In this document: positions 1-8,032 of the stretch, piece by piece | Position numbering within the stretch: position 1 is the stretch's first letter | Layout: each line of letters starts with the position of its first letter | Source: CAYPTB01 sp964413535 | GTDB lineage: Bacteria > Planctomycetota > UBA1135 > GCA-002686595 | DNA length: 64,000 nt | NCBI GenBank assembly: GCA_964413535.1 | Contig: CAYPTB010000040.1 | Span: 1-64,000, forward strand | Direction: 5' to 3' | Program-made: the position numbers and the translations under genes | The notes under the pieces: model-generated | What the model saw: the letters and a program-made list of their open reading frames with translations, nothing else | What the model was told of the DNA's origin: nothing | Databases searched by the model: none

Positions 1-61
1 GAAAAAGCCGAGCACGACGAGCGCAGCTTCGCGTCAGCCCATACCCACTGAGGACTCACCC

Positions 62-358
62 ATGAAAATCCGTCCGTTGCACGACCGCGTCATCGTCAAG
101 CGTCTCGACGAGGAGAAGAAGACCGCCTCCGGCATCGTCATCCCCGACACCGCGGCGGAGAAGCCCGATCAGGGCGAGGTGATGTCCGTCGGCAAGGGAA
201 AGACGGATGACGAAGGCAGGCTGGTGCCGCTCGAGGTCAAGGCCGGCGATCGCGTGCTCTTCGGAAAATACTCCGGGCAGACCGTCCGAGTGAAGGGCGA
301 TGAGCTTCTTGTCATGCGCGAGGAAGACATCCTCGGCGTAGTGGAAAGCCAGCCATGA
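62..358 (+). CDS. groES: GroES co-chaperonin (Hsp10)
   Basis: Co-chaperonin that caps the GroEL ring in the cytoplasm during ATP-driven protein folding. The 98-residue product has the usual family length, opens with MKIRPLHDRVIVKRL, carries the mobile-loop region around residues 20-32 (KTASGIVIPDTA) and ends in the typical MREEDILGVVE tail. The ATG is preceded by a Shine-Dalgarno-like TGAGGA at 49-54, seven bases upstream. The stop overlaps the groEL start by four bases (ATGA at 355-358), so the two are co-translated. Only 61 bases lie upstream in the window; no CIRCE inverted repeat is visible in them, so HrcA control cannot be judged. Confidence 0.97.
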   Translation: MKIRPLHDRVIVKRLDEEKKTASGIVIPDTAAEKPDQGEVMSVGKGKTDDEGRLVPLEVKAGDRVLFGKYSGQTVRVKGDELLVMREEDILGVVESQP

Positions 359-1971
359 GCGCCAAGGAGGTACGGTTCCACGAAGACGCGAGATCCAGGA
401 TGGTCCATGGGCTCAACATCCTTGCCGACGCGGTGAAGATCACGCTCGGCCCGAGGGGCCGCAACGTGATCATCCAGAAGTCCTTCGGCAGCCCCACGGT
501 CACGAAGGACGGAGTCACGGTCACGAAGGAGATCGATCTCGAAGATCCCTACGAGAACATGGGAGCGCAACTCGTCAAGGAAGTCGCGGCGCGCACGAAC
601 GACGGCGCCGGTGACGGAACGACGACGGCCACGGTGCTGGCCGAAGCCATCTTCGAGGAGGGCCTGAAGAACGTCACCTCCGGCGCCAACCCCGTGGCGC
701 TCAAGCGCGGCATCGACAAGGCCGTCGAATCGACCCTCAAGAGCCTCGAGAAGATGTCCAAGCCCGTCGAGGGCCGCTCCGACATCTCGCAGGTCGGCGC
801 CATCGCCTCCAACAACGACAAGGAGATCGGCACGATGATCGCCGAAGCGATGGACAAGGTCGGCAAGGACGGTGTGATCACCGTCGAGGAGGGCAAGAGC
901 CTCCAGACCGAGGTCGACTGGGTCGAGGGGATGCAGTTCGACAAGGGCTACCTCTCGCCGCACTTCATCACCAATCCGAAGACGATGGAGTGCGTGCTCG
1001 AGGATCCGATGATCCTGATCCACGAGAAGAAGATCTCGACGGTGAAGGACATGATTCCGATCCTCGAGGAAGTGGCCCGCAGCGGACGTCCGCTCGTCAT
1101 CATCGCCGAGGACATCGAGGGTGAAGCCCTCGCCACCCTGGTGGTGAACCGCCTGCGCGGCGCCTTCCCGTGCGTCGCCATCAAGGCGCCCGGCTTCGGC
1201 GACCGCCGCAAGGCGATGATGGAGGACATCGGCTACCTGACCGGAGCGAATCCGATCTTCGAAGCCACGGGCGCGACGCTCGAGAGCGTGAAGCTCTCCG
1301 ACCTCGGGCACGCCAAGAAAGTCGTGGTCACCAAGGAGAACACCACGATCATCGAAGGCGCGGGCAAGAAGGCCGCGATCCAGGGCAGGATCGAGCAGAT
1401 CAAGTCCGAGATCGAGGACACGAAGTCCGACTACGACAAGGAGAAGCTCCAGGAGCGCCTTGCGAAGCTCGCCGGCGGCGTCGCCCAGATCAACGTGGGC
1501 GCGGCCACTGAGAGCGAGATGAAGGAGAAGAAGGCGCGCGTCGAAGACGCGCTGCATGCCACTCGGGCTGCCGTGGAAGAGGGCATCGTCCCCGGCGGCG
1601 GCGTCGCCCTGCTGCAGTGCCAGAAGGGCATCGAGAAGATGAAGCTCGAGGGCGACGAACGTGTCGGAGCGATGATCGTGTTCCGCGCACTCGAGGCACC
1701 GATCCGTCAGATCGCCATCAATGCGGGCCAGGACGGCGCCATCGTCGTCCAGAACGTGCGCGCCAAGGGTGAGCCGAGCTGGGGCTACAACGCCGCGACC
1801 GACACCTACGAGGACATGGTCAAGGCCGGCGTGATCGACCCCACCAAGGTGACCCGCATGGCGCTCCAGAACGCGGCATCGGTGGCGAGCCTACTCCTCA
1901 CCACCGACGCGCTCGTGAGCGAGCTCCCCGAGAGGAACGAAGAGGAGCACGCGGGCGGCCACCGGCACTAG
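355..1971 (+). CDS. groEL: GroEL chaperonin (Hsp60)
   Basis: ATP-dependent 60-kDa chaperonin that folds cytoplasmic proteins with GroES. The 538-residue product has the apical, intermediate and equatorial regions in order: the nucleotide-binding DGAGDGTTTATVL starts at residue 83 with the catalytic Asp at 87, and VEEGIVPGGGVALL lies in the C-terminal third. The start overlaps the groES stop. The C-terminus is not the Gly-Gly-Met repeat of E. coli GroEL; it ends in an acidic stretch then GGHRH. That may mark a paralogue with a different cavity floor, although non-GGM tails also occur in single-copy GroELs of several phyla. A strong terminator follows 24 bases after the stop. Confidence 0.97.
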   Translation: MSAKEVRFHEDARSRMVHGLNILADAVKITLGPRGRNVIIQKSFGSPTVTKDGVTVTKEIDLEDPYENMGAQLVKEVAARTNDGAGDGTTTATVLAEAIFEEGLKNVTSGANPVALKRGIDKAVESTLKSLEKMSKPVEGRSDISQVGAIASNNDKEIGTMIAEAMDKVGKDGVITVEEGKSLQTEVDWVEGMQFDKGYLSPHFITNPKTMECVLEDPMILIHEKKISTVKDMIPILEEVARSGRPLVIIAEDIEGEALATLVVNRLRGAFPCVAIKAPGFGDRRKAMMEDIGYLTGANPIFEATGATLESVKLSDLGHAKKVVVTKENTTIIEGAGKKAAIQGRIEQIKSEIEDTKSDYDKEKLQERLAKLAGGVAQINVGAATESEMKEKKARVEDALHATRAAVEEGIVPGGGVALLQCQKGIEKMKLEGDERVGAMIVFRALEAPIRQIAINAGQDGAIVVQNVRAKGEPSWGYNAATDTYEDMVKAGVIDPTKVTRMALQNAASVASLLLTTDALVSELPERNEEEHAGGHRH

Positions 1972-1994
1972 GAGAGACCTCTCTCGACAAGTTC

Positions 1995-2035
1995 GGGCCG
2001 TTCCGGCGTGATCCGCTGGAACGGCCCGTTTCACT
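1995..2035 (+). terminator. Rho-independent terminator after groEL
   Basis: A perfect 10-bp GC-rich stem (GGGCCGTTCC at 1995-2004 pairing with GGAACGGCCC at 2018-2027) encloses a 13-base loop that can itself pair GCG with CGC. It is followed by the T-rich GTTTCACTTCGTT. It lies 24 bases after the groEL stop and closes the groES-groEL unit. Confidence 0.8.
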
Positions 2036-2132
2036 TCGTTGCGCAGCCGCCGAACAGGCACTGCCGAATCCGCCCGGTCTACATCCATCGAGATCGGCAA
2101 GTTCGCGTCCGCGCGACGCAGACGAATGGAGC

Positions 2133-3164
2133 TCACTTCACCGTCGTTCCCTCGATGGAGAGCTCGCCAGTGACCTCCGCTTCGAATTCCATGGAGAACT
2201 CCATCTGCTCGACGTCCACCTCCGCCACGCCGTAGACGTCGATGGCCACGTCCCCTCCCAAGTCGAACGTGTGGAACTGACCGAGGGCCTGATCCCACAC
2301 GAGCTCGCCCGCGAGATCGACGTAGATGTCGAGCGTGAACTCGTCGACCGACCCCTCGAATTCCGTGTCGGCTGGGATGTTCGCGAGGATCGCCTCCGCG
2401 ATGTCGAGCGTGAGCTCGGCGACGAGTGCGAGCTCGATGAGCGCATGGTCGCCGCCCTCGCCACCGCGCAGTCCGCGGAAGGTGCACTGGAGCGACGCCT
2501 TCTCCAGGGCGTCCCGCAGCGCGGCAGCGATCTCCGGGGGGATTTCCTCCATTCCCTCGATGTCCGATTCGGCTGCTCTCGCCAAGTCGAGACCGGGCAC
2601 GAGGAGTGAGCTCAGCTCGGAAGCGGGAACTTCCCACGTCGCGCCGACCTCGACGTCGCCCGAGGGCAGGAGCGCGCGCAAGTCCAGATCTGCGGCGAGC
2701 GCCTGCAAGACTTCGTCGTCGGCTTCCTCGTCTTCCTTGCTCCAGGCGCGGTCGTACTGCTCGGACTCCGCGTTCCAGGTGAAAACGACCGTCTCGCCCT
2801 CGAGCTCCTCCATCGACTTCTCGGCGGACTCGTCGGAGAAGTCGTAGCGGCCCGAGACCTCGTCATAGGTCCTGGAGATCTTGATCGGGAGGCCGTTGAC
2901 GACCGCGTCGAACACGTCGCGAACCTCGAGCGAGTACCCGGCCTCGAACTCCAACTCGGACGGATCCACGCCGCCCAGGTCGCCCAAGGGCATCTCCTGA
3001 TCGTTCATGCGCATGGACAGGCTCTCGAGGCCGAAGTTCGTGCTCACCTCGAACGAGCGGTAGGTCTCCCTGCCCTCCACCGGGTTGAATCCGATCTCGG
3101 TCCGTACCGGATGGAAGGCGGCGCACAGGAGGAGGGTGGTCGTCGGAATCGAGCGGATCTTCAT
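2133..3164 (-). CDS. Exported acidic protein of unknown function
   Basis: 343 residues. The ATG at 3164 is chosen because it begins a short basic-hydrophobic export signal (MKIRSIPTTTLLLCAAF). The open frame continues upstream but there reads through the M16 gene in another frame. The mature part is rich in Glu and Asp and alternates beta-like strands; the C-terminal third repeats short phrases such as TLDIYVDLAGELVWD and ends EVTGELSIEGTTVK. No catalytic motif is recognised. It lies 116 bases downstream of the inactive M16 gene on the same strand, so it may be the last gene of the manA-rluB-M16 run, possibly acting with these peptidases outside the cytoplasm. Function unknown. Confidence 0.75.
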   Translation of the reverse strand: MKIRSIPTTTLLLCAAFHPVRTEIGFNPVEGRETYRSFEVSTNFGLESLSMRMNDQEMPLGDLGGVDPSELEFEAGYSLEVRDVFDAVVNGLPIKISRTYDEVSGRYDFSDESAEKSMEELEGETVVFTWNAESEQYDRAWSKEDEEADDEVLQALAADLDLRALLPSGDVEVGATWEVPASELSSLLVPGLDLARAAESDIEGMEEIPPEIAAALRDALEKASLQCTFRGLRGGEGGDHALIELALVAELTLDIAEAILANIPADTEFEGSVDEFTLDIYVDLAGELVWDQALGQFHTFDLGGDVAIDVYGVAEVDVEQMEFSMEFEAEVTGELSIEGTTVK

Positions 3165-3280
3165 CGCGATTGTTCTCGAAGCGAGTCTCGTGGGGGGACA
3201 GCCTTCGGCTCTCTGGGAAGGCGCGCGATCGTACTCGCAACCGACACGCGCTGCACGCCGGGCCGGCGGCAACGAGGCCT

Positions 3281-4663
3281 TCACTTTCGCGCGCGCCTGC
3301 GCGTGCGCGGGACGCGCAGGAGCCGGCTCAAGAGCTCCTGCGCACGCTCCGCTTTCACCGGTCCCGCGATCGCCAGGCAGGGGGCGTCCGGAAACAGGCA
3401 CGTGCGAGCCGCGAGCCTCACGTCCTCGGCCGTCACCGCCGCGAACTCCATCGGCAGGCGTTCGAGGTGGTCGGCGGCGAGCCCGTAACGCTCGAAGCCG
3501 ATCATGTAGTTGGCGCGCCGCGAAGCGCGCTCGAACCCCAGCGCGAACGACCCGAGCAGGTAGTTCTTCGCGAGCTCGAGTTCCTCTTCCGAGACGAGCT
3601 CCGTACCGATGCGCCGCATCTCCTCCAGGAAACCGCGCGCCGCGCGCTCGAGGTGACCGGGGGAAGTCCCGATGTAGGCAGTGAACATTCCCGGGAATAG
3701 ACCCGCGCTGGAGTGGATGTCGGCCTGGACCGAGTAGGCCAGCCCCTCCTCGTCGCGCAGTCTGCGCGAGATGCGATTCGTGAACCCGGGACCGGTACCG
3801 AGCACGTGATCCATGACGACCAGCGCGGGGTAGAGAGCGTGCTTGCGCGTGACGCCCAGGTGGCCGAGGAAGACGTGCACTTGCTGTCGATCGGCGAAGA
3901 ACGCGCCGGAGCGTGCGGTCGGCGACGGGAAGCTCATGTCCGGCGGAGGCAATGGAGCACCCGACTCCCATCCGCGCAAATGCTTGTCGAAGGCGCGCTT
4001 CAACTTGCCGGGCTCGATGTCTCCGCACACCGCGATCACCGTCCGGCGCGGACACCAGTTCTCGCGATGGAAGGCGACGAGGTGCTCGCGCTCGATGACG
4101 CCGACGGTCGCGAGCGTTCCGTACGACGGGCGGCCGAGCCAATGTTCGCCGTACACGAGGCGCCGGAAGAGGAGTCCGCCCTGGAGCCGATGGTCCTCCG
4201 CCTCGACGGTCAGTTGGTCGATCAAGCGCTGCTTGTGCCGCAGGACCTTGGGCTCGGGAAAAGCCGGATGGGCCATGACGTCGCAAACCACGTCGACCAG
4301 GAGCTTCCACGCGCTGCCCGCAATCGATCCGGAGATGCCGAGCGCGTCGCCGCGCAGGCTGCCGCCCTCCGTCTCGAGCATCAGAGCCAGCTCCTCCTCG
4401 GTGCGACTCGCGGTTCCTTGATCGAGCAACCGCCCGGTGAGAAACGCGGTCCCTTCCATACCCGGTCGGTCGAGCGAGTGTCCGCCGCGCAGATGCACCT
4501 TGATCGCCGTGACCGGCGCTTCCGGCCGATGATCGACGAGCAGCACGGCCCCGCACTCGAGCTCGAAGCGCTCCACGACCAGCCGCGGCGCGGGAATGCG
4601 CCCGCGACCCAGCGCCGCGACCCCATCGGCGAGCCTCGCGCCGCTCACCGGGGAAGGCACCAT
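3281..4663 (-). CDS. M16 family peptidase-like protein, inactive partner subunit
   Basis: 460 residues with the two-domain M16 (pitrilysin/insulinase) fold pattern. The zinc motif is missing: where an active subunit has HxxEH, this protein has TAFLTG (residues 72-77). It keeps the C-terminal substrate-binding signature LRDEEGLAYSVQ. This is the usual picture of the non-catalytic subunit of heterodimeric M16 proteases. The ATG at 4663 lies inside the end of the active M16 gene (19-base overlap), which indicates translational coupling and paired function. The frame is open further upstream, but that part is antiparallel to the partner's own coding frame and looks spurious. Confidence 0.88.
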   Translation of the reverse strand: MVPSPVSGARLADGVAALGRGRIPAPRLVVERFELECGAVLLVDHRPEAPVTAIKVHLRGGHSLDRPGMEGTAFLTGRLLDQGTASRTEEELALMLETEGGSLRGDALGISGSIAGSAWKLLVDVVCDVMAHPAFPEPKVLRHKQRLIDQLTVEAEDHRLQGGLLFRRLVYGEHWLGRPSYGTLATVGVIEREHLVAFHRENWCPRRTVIAVCGDIEPGKLKRAFDKHLRGWESGAPLPPPDMSFPSPTARSGAFFADRQQVHVFLGHLGVTRKHALYPALVVMDHVLGTGPGFTNRISRRLRDEEGLAYSVQADIHSSAGLFPGMFTAYIGTSPGHLERAARGFLEEMRRIGTELVSEEELELAKNYLLGSFALGFERASRRANYMIGFERYGLAADHLERLPMEFAAVTAEDVRLAARTCLFPDAPCLAIAGPVKAERAQELLSRLLRVPRTRRRARK

Positions 4664-5940
4664 CCCACCACCCTCCGTTTCGCGGAGAGCAGGCGCCTCG
4701 AGCACTCCTGGATCCTGGACGGCGTGACCTTCGCGTACCGCGCTCCGCCGTCGAACGCCAGGCGCCAGTCCGCGTCGACCGCGTACTCGCCGAGCTCTTC
4801 CGACAGGTCGGAAACCGTCTCGCGATCGTACGCGTCGGAGGCGCGCAGGATGGAACGGACGCGCGCGAGCTCCTCGGCTCCGACGCGTTCCGACGCCAAC
4901 CGCTCGAGCTCGACGTCGATCTCCCGCTCGAGCAGCTTCGGGTCGCCGTCCTGTGTGCATTCGGCCATGATCCAGAACGTACCCGACTCGACCCACGACT
5001 CGTTGCTCACGGAGATCGTCGTCGCCACCCCCTCGTCGAGCACGAGCCGCCGCTGCAGTCGCGACAGCCTCCCGTTCCCGAGCAGCGTCGCGACGACGTC
5101 CAGCGTGTAATCGTCGTCACTGCACACCGGACCCGTCGGCCAGGTCATGCACAGCCGCCGCCCGGGATCGTCCCACGTCATCTCCAGGCGCAACTCGCCG
5201 CACGGCTCCTCGATCGCACCGCGGTAGCGCGCGTCGAGCGGCTGCGCCTCGCTCGTGATCGCGCCGAAATGCTCGCGCACCTTCCGCAGCGCAGAGCGCC
5301 GCACCACGTCGCCGGCGACGACGAGGGTCGCGTTCGCGGGCTGGTAGTAGCGGCGGTAGTGGCGGCGCATGTGGTCCGCCGTGAGCGCCTGCAGCGTCTC
5401 CGGGAAACCGATGATCGGCCAGCGATAGGGATGGCGCGGGAAGACGGCGGCTTGGATGCGCCGGGTGAGCACGCGCCACGGGTCGTCCTCGCCCATCGCG
5501 AGCTCTTCCAGCACGACGGCGCGCTCCGCGTCGAACTCCCCCGCGTCGAGCAGGAGGTTCTGCATGCGGTCCGCCTCGATCTCGAGCGCCGTCTCCCACC
5601 GGTCGGACGCGAGCTCGAACCAATAGGCCGTGTGGTCCTGGCTCGTGAAGGCGTTGTTCTGACCGCCGAGCTCGGTCGTGATGCGATCGACCTCCCCTTT
5701 CCCGACGGTCGGCGTCCCCTTGAACATCATGTGCTCGAGGAAGTGCGAGATGCCGGCCTCGGACTCGAGCTCGTGGCGCGATCCGACGCCGTAGAACAGG
5801 AGCGCGGAGACGACGGGGTCCGCATGCCGCTCGGCCACAATCACGCGCAGGCCGTTCGCGAGCCGATGCTCGCCGACGATGGCTCCCCCGCGCGGGAGCG
5901 GCGGCTCCGCCTTCCTCCAGCAGCGCCGTGCGCCCCTCAC
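4645..5940 (-). CDS. M16 family zinc metallopeptidase, catalytic subunit
   Basis: Zinc peptidase of the processing-peptidase/PqqL-like M16 family. The 431-residue product carries the inverted zinc motif HFLEH (His66, Glu69 and His70), preceded by YGVGSRHELESEAGIS, and the distal Glu ligand in ERAVVLEELAMGEDDP about 75 residues later. The start is a GTG at 5940 whose GTGA overlaps the rluB stop; a longer open frame runs upstream through rluB but is out of phase with any M16 homology. It overlaps the next M16 gene by 19 bases. Catalytic plus inactive subunits side by side suggest a heterodimer. The substrate is unknown and no signal peptide is evident. Confidence 0.92.
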   Translation of the reverse strand: MRGARRCWRKAEPPLPRGGAIVGEHRLANGLRVIVAERHADPVVSALLFYGVGSRHELESEAGISHFLEHMMFKGTPTVGKGEVDRITTELGGQNNAFTSQDHTAYWFELASDRWETALEIEADRMQNLLLDAGEFDAERAVVLEELAMGEDDPWRVLTRRIQAAVFPRHPYRWPIIGFPETLQALTADHMRRHYRRYYQPANATLVVAGDVVRRSALRKVREHFGAITSEAQPLDARYRGAIEEPCGELRLEMTWDDPGRRLCMTWPTGPVCSDDDYTLDVVATLLGNGRLSRLQRRLVLDEGVATTISVSNESWVESGTFWIMAECTQDGDPKLLEREIDVELERLASERVGAEELARVRSILRASDAYDRETVSDLSEELGEYAVDADWRLAFDGGARYAKVTPSRIQECSRRLLSAKRRVVGWCLPR

Positions 5941-6782
5941 GAGCGCCGCCTCCGTCCTTCTGTCCCGCGGGCTCCGCGTCGCGCCGCCGGCCGTGCCCGA
6001 TGGCGCGTTCCGACGGACTTGCCCGAGTCGCGCGGTTCCCGCGGCGGAGCGAGGAGCTCCTTCACTTCGACGCGCGTCAACGGGCGCCAGTGACCGACCT
6101 TCAATCCTCGGTCCGAGATCGTGCCGATGCGCGTGCGGCGCAGCGAGATCACCTTCCACCCGATCGCCGCGAACATGCGCCGCACTTCGCGGTTCTTGCC
6201 CTCGAAGAGCGTCACGAGGAGCGTCGAGACCTGCGGCGAACGCTTCTGCACGAGCACGCGCGCTCCTCCCGTCTTGCCCTCGGACAGCCGCACGCCCTCG
6301 CGCACCTGCTGGACCGAGGCGTCGTCGATGCGCCCCTGGAGCTTGACCACGTAGGTCTTGGAGACGCCGTAGCGCGGGTGCATCACCATGTTCGCGAAGT
6401 CACCGTCGCTGGTGAGGATGACGAGCCCCACGGTCTCCTCGTCCAAGCGCCCCACCGTGTAGATCCGCCCCTTGTCGCGGGCCGTGATCAGATCGACCGC
6501 GCGCGGACGGAACTCGCGCTCGTCGTTGGTGCAGACGACGCCCGACGGTTTGTTGAGGAGGTAGTACTGGCGCGTGACGTCCTCCGCCTTGAGGATGCGC
6601 CCGTCGATCTCGATCCTCTGCCGCGTCGGATCGATCTTCGTGCCGAGCTCGGACACGATCTCGCCGTCGATCGTGACCTTGCCCTCGGCGATGAGCTCGT
6701 CGCAACGGCGCCGCGAGGCAACGCCGTGCTCGGCCATGTACTTGTTGAGACGGATGAGCGTCCCGCTTCGACTCGTTTCCAT
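5937..6782 (-). CDS. rluB: Ribosomal large-subunit pseudouridine synthase, RluB/RsuA family
   Basis: Converts a specific uridine in rRNA to pseudouridine. The 281-residue product has an N-terminal S4 RNA-binding domain (residues about 8-70, RLNKYMAEHGVASRRRCDEL) and the RsuA/RluB catalytic domain with the active-site Asp in VGRLDEETVGLVILTSDG, plus the C-terminal KNREVRRMF motif. The basic tail after residue 245 is typical of RluB-type enzymes. ATG start; three bases separate it from the manA stop and its own stop overlaps the M16 GTG, so it sits inside a tightly coupled run. RluB rather than RsuA or RluE is inferred from length and tail only. Confidence 0.92.
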   Translation of the reverse strand: METSRSGTLIRLNKYMAEHGVASRRRCDELIAEGKVTIDGEIVSELGTKIDPTRQRIEIDGRILKAEDVTRQYYLLNKPSGVVCTNDEREFRPRAVDLITARDKGRIYTVGRLDEETVGLVILTSDGDFANMVMHPRYGVSKTYVVKLQGRIDDASVQQVREGVRLSEGKTGGARVLVQKRSPQVSTLLVTLFEGKNREVRRMFAAIGWKVISLRRTRIGTISDRGLKVGHWRPLTRVEVKELLAPPREPRDSGKSVGTRHRARPAARRGARGTEGRRRRS

Positions 6783-6785
6783 GAT

Positions 6786-7793
6786 CTAGTCCGTCGACAG
6801 CCTCACGACCCGGAGCGGGGAACCGTCGCTCAGGACGGCGTGTCCGTCCAGCGCGGCCGGCAAGAACCACGTCTCGCCGCAGCGCAGCGGCCACGACCCG
6901 CGCGCGGCCTCGATGCGACCGTTGCCCGCGACGACCGCGTAGACCGCGAAGCGCCCGTCGGCCACGACCTCCGCGCGACCTCGGACGTCCAGGACGTCGA
7001 TCGCGAAGTGATCGGTGTGCGAGAGCCGGCTGCGCCGCGACGACGCCGCGGTCGTTCCCGTTTCCGTCGCCGCCCGCACCGGCCGCGGCGGCTCCGAGCC
7101 GAAGTCGATCACCTCGAGCGCGCGCTCCACGTGCACGGCGCGCGGCCGGCCGTCGAGCCCGACGCGGCCCCAGTCGTACAGCCGGAAGACCGTGTCGGAG
7201 TTCTGCTGCACCTCGAGCAACGTCACGCCGGCCCCGATCGCGTGGACGGTCCCGCCCGGCACGGTGATGCAGTCGCCCGGCACCACCTGACACTCCGCGA
7301 GCAGCTCGACGACTCCCGCGGTCGACGCCCGCGCCCGGAACTCCTCGCGCGTGACGCCCGGCTGCACGCCCACCCACACGACGGCGCCCGGTTCGACCGC
7401 GACCACGTACCACGCCTCGCTCTTGCCCTCCGCCTCCCCCCCGATGCGCGCCGCCGCCGCGTCGTCAGGGTGGACCTGCACCGACAGGTTCTCCTTCGCG
7501 TCGATGTACTTCACGAGCAGGGGGAAGCGCCCGAGCGCGTTCGCGCGCGCGCTGCCGAGCATCTCCCGCGGCGCCTCGCGCACGAGCTCGCCCAGCGTCC
7601 GCCCGGCGAGCTCTCCGTCGACGACGACCGAGCGCTCGTCCTCGCGATCGACGACCTCCCACGTCTCCCCCACGCGCATCCCCTCCGGCAGCGCGATCCC
7701 CGGATTCCGCTCGAGGGCGCGCCCGCCCCAGACCTTCTCCAGGAAGATCCGCTCGAAGCGCAGGGGTCGATCGAAGGCCGAGGAGGAGGCCAT
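6786..7793 (-). CDS. manA: Mannose-6-phosphate isomerase, type I
   Basis: Zinc enzyme interconverting mannose-6-phosphate and fructose-6-phosphate. The 335-residue product resembles the short Bacillus-type ManA. It shows the zinc-site motif VQVHPDD, the following SEAWYVV segment, PGGTVHAIGAGVTLLEVQQ and FRLYDWGR. The ATG at 7793 is preferred over an upstream start because homology begins shortly after it (RPLRFERIFLEKVWGG) and the 49 extra residues look non-coding. It is the first gene of the manA-rluB-M16 run. Confidence 0.93.
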   Translation of the reverse strand: MASSSAFDRPLRFERIFLEKVWGGRALERNPGIALPEGMRVGETWEVVDREDERSVVVDGELAGRTLGELVREAPREMLGSARANALGRFPLLVKYIDAKENLSVQVHPDDAAAARIGGEAEGKSEAWYVVAVEPGAVVWVGVQPGVTREEFRARASTAGVVELLAECQVVPGDCITVPGGTVHAIGAGVTLLEVQQNSDTVFRLYDWGRVGLDGRPRAVHVERALEVIDFGSEPPRPVRAATETGTTAASSRRSRLSHTDHFAIDVLDVRGRAEVVADGRFAVYAVVAGNGRIEAARGSWPLRCGETWFLPAALDGHAVLSDGSPLRVVRLSTD

Positions 7794-7968
7794 GGCAGGC
7801 GACGTCGTCACGACGTGGGGCGAAGAGGATAAGCGCGACCTCTGCTTGCTCCCACCTGTTAGCGCCGAGCCACCCCAAGAGCCGGACATGGGCAGCAGCG
7901 GCCGCAAGCCCTTTCCCGAGGGGGTCCGGAGAGAGACCAAGACCGCTGAACCATGGGCTAACTGCTAC

Positions 7969-7995
7969 TTGTAGATGATAAATGCACTGTATATA
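7969..7995 (+). promoter_or_regulatory. Possible promoter in AT-rich leader of the AAA_14 ATPase gene
   Basis: The 239 bases between manA and the ATPase gene end in a conspicuously AT-rich stretch (about 7968-8008). It contains TTGTAG (7969-7974) and TATATA (7990-7995), 38 bases before the ATG. The 15-base spacing is short for a sigma-70 promoter, so this is a weak call based on composition and position. Confidence 0.3.
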
Positions 7996-8032
7996 GTTCA
8001 TTTCTAGCCGAGAAGTCCGCCTGGAGCCCCTC

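Noticed and set aside
1..61. CIRCE (HrcA operator) before groES
   Set aside because: The visible 61 bases contain no TTAGCACTC-type inverted repeat; the promoter may lie outside the window.
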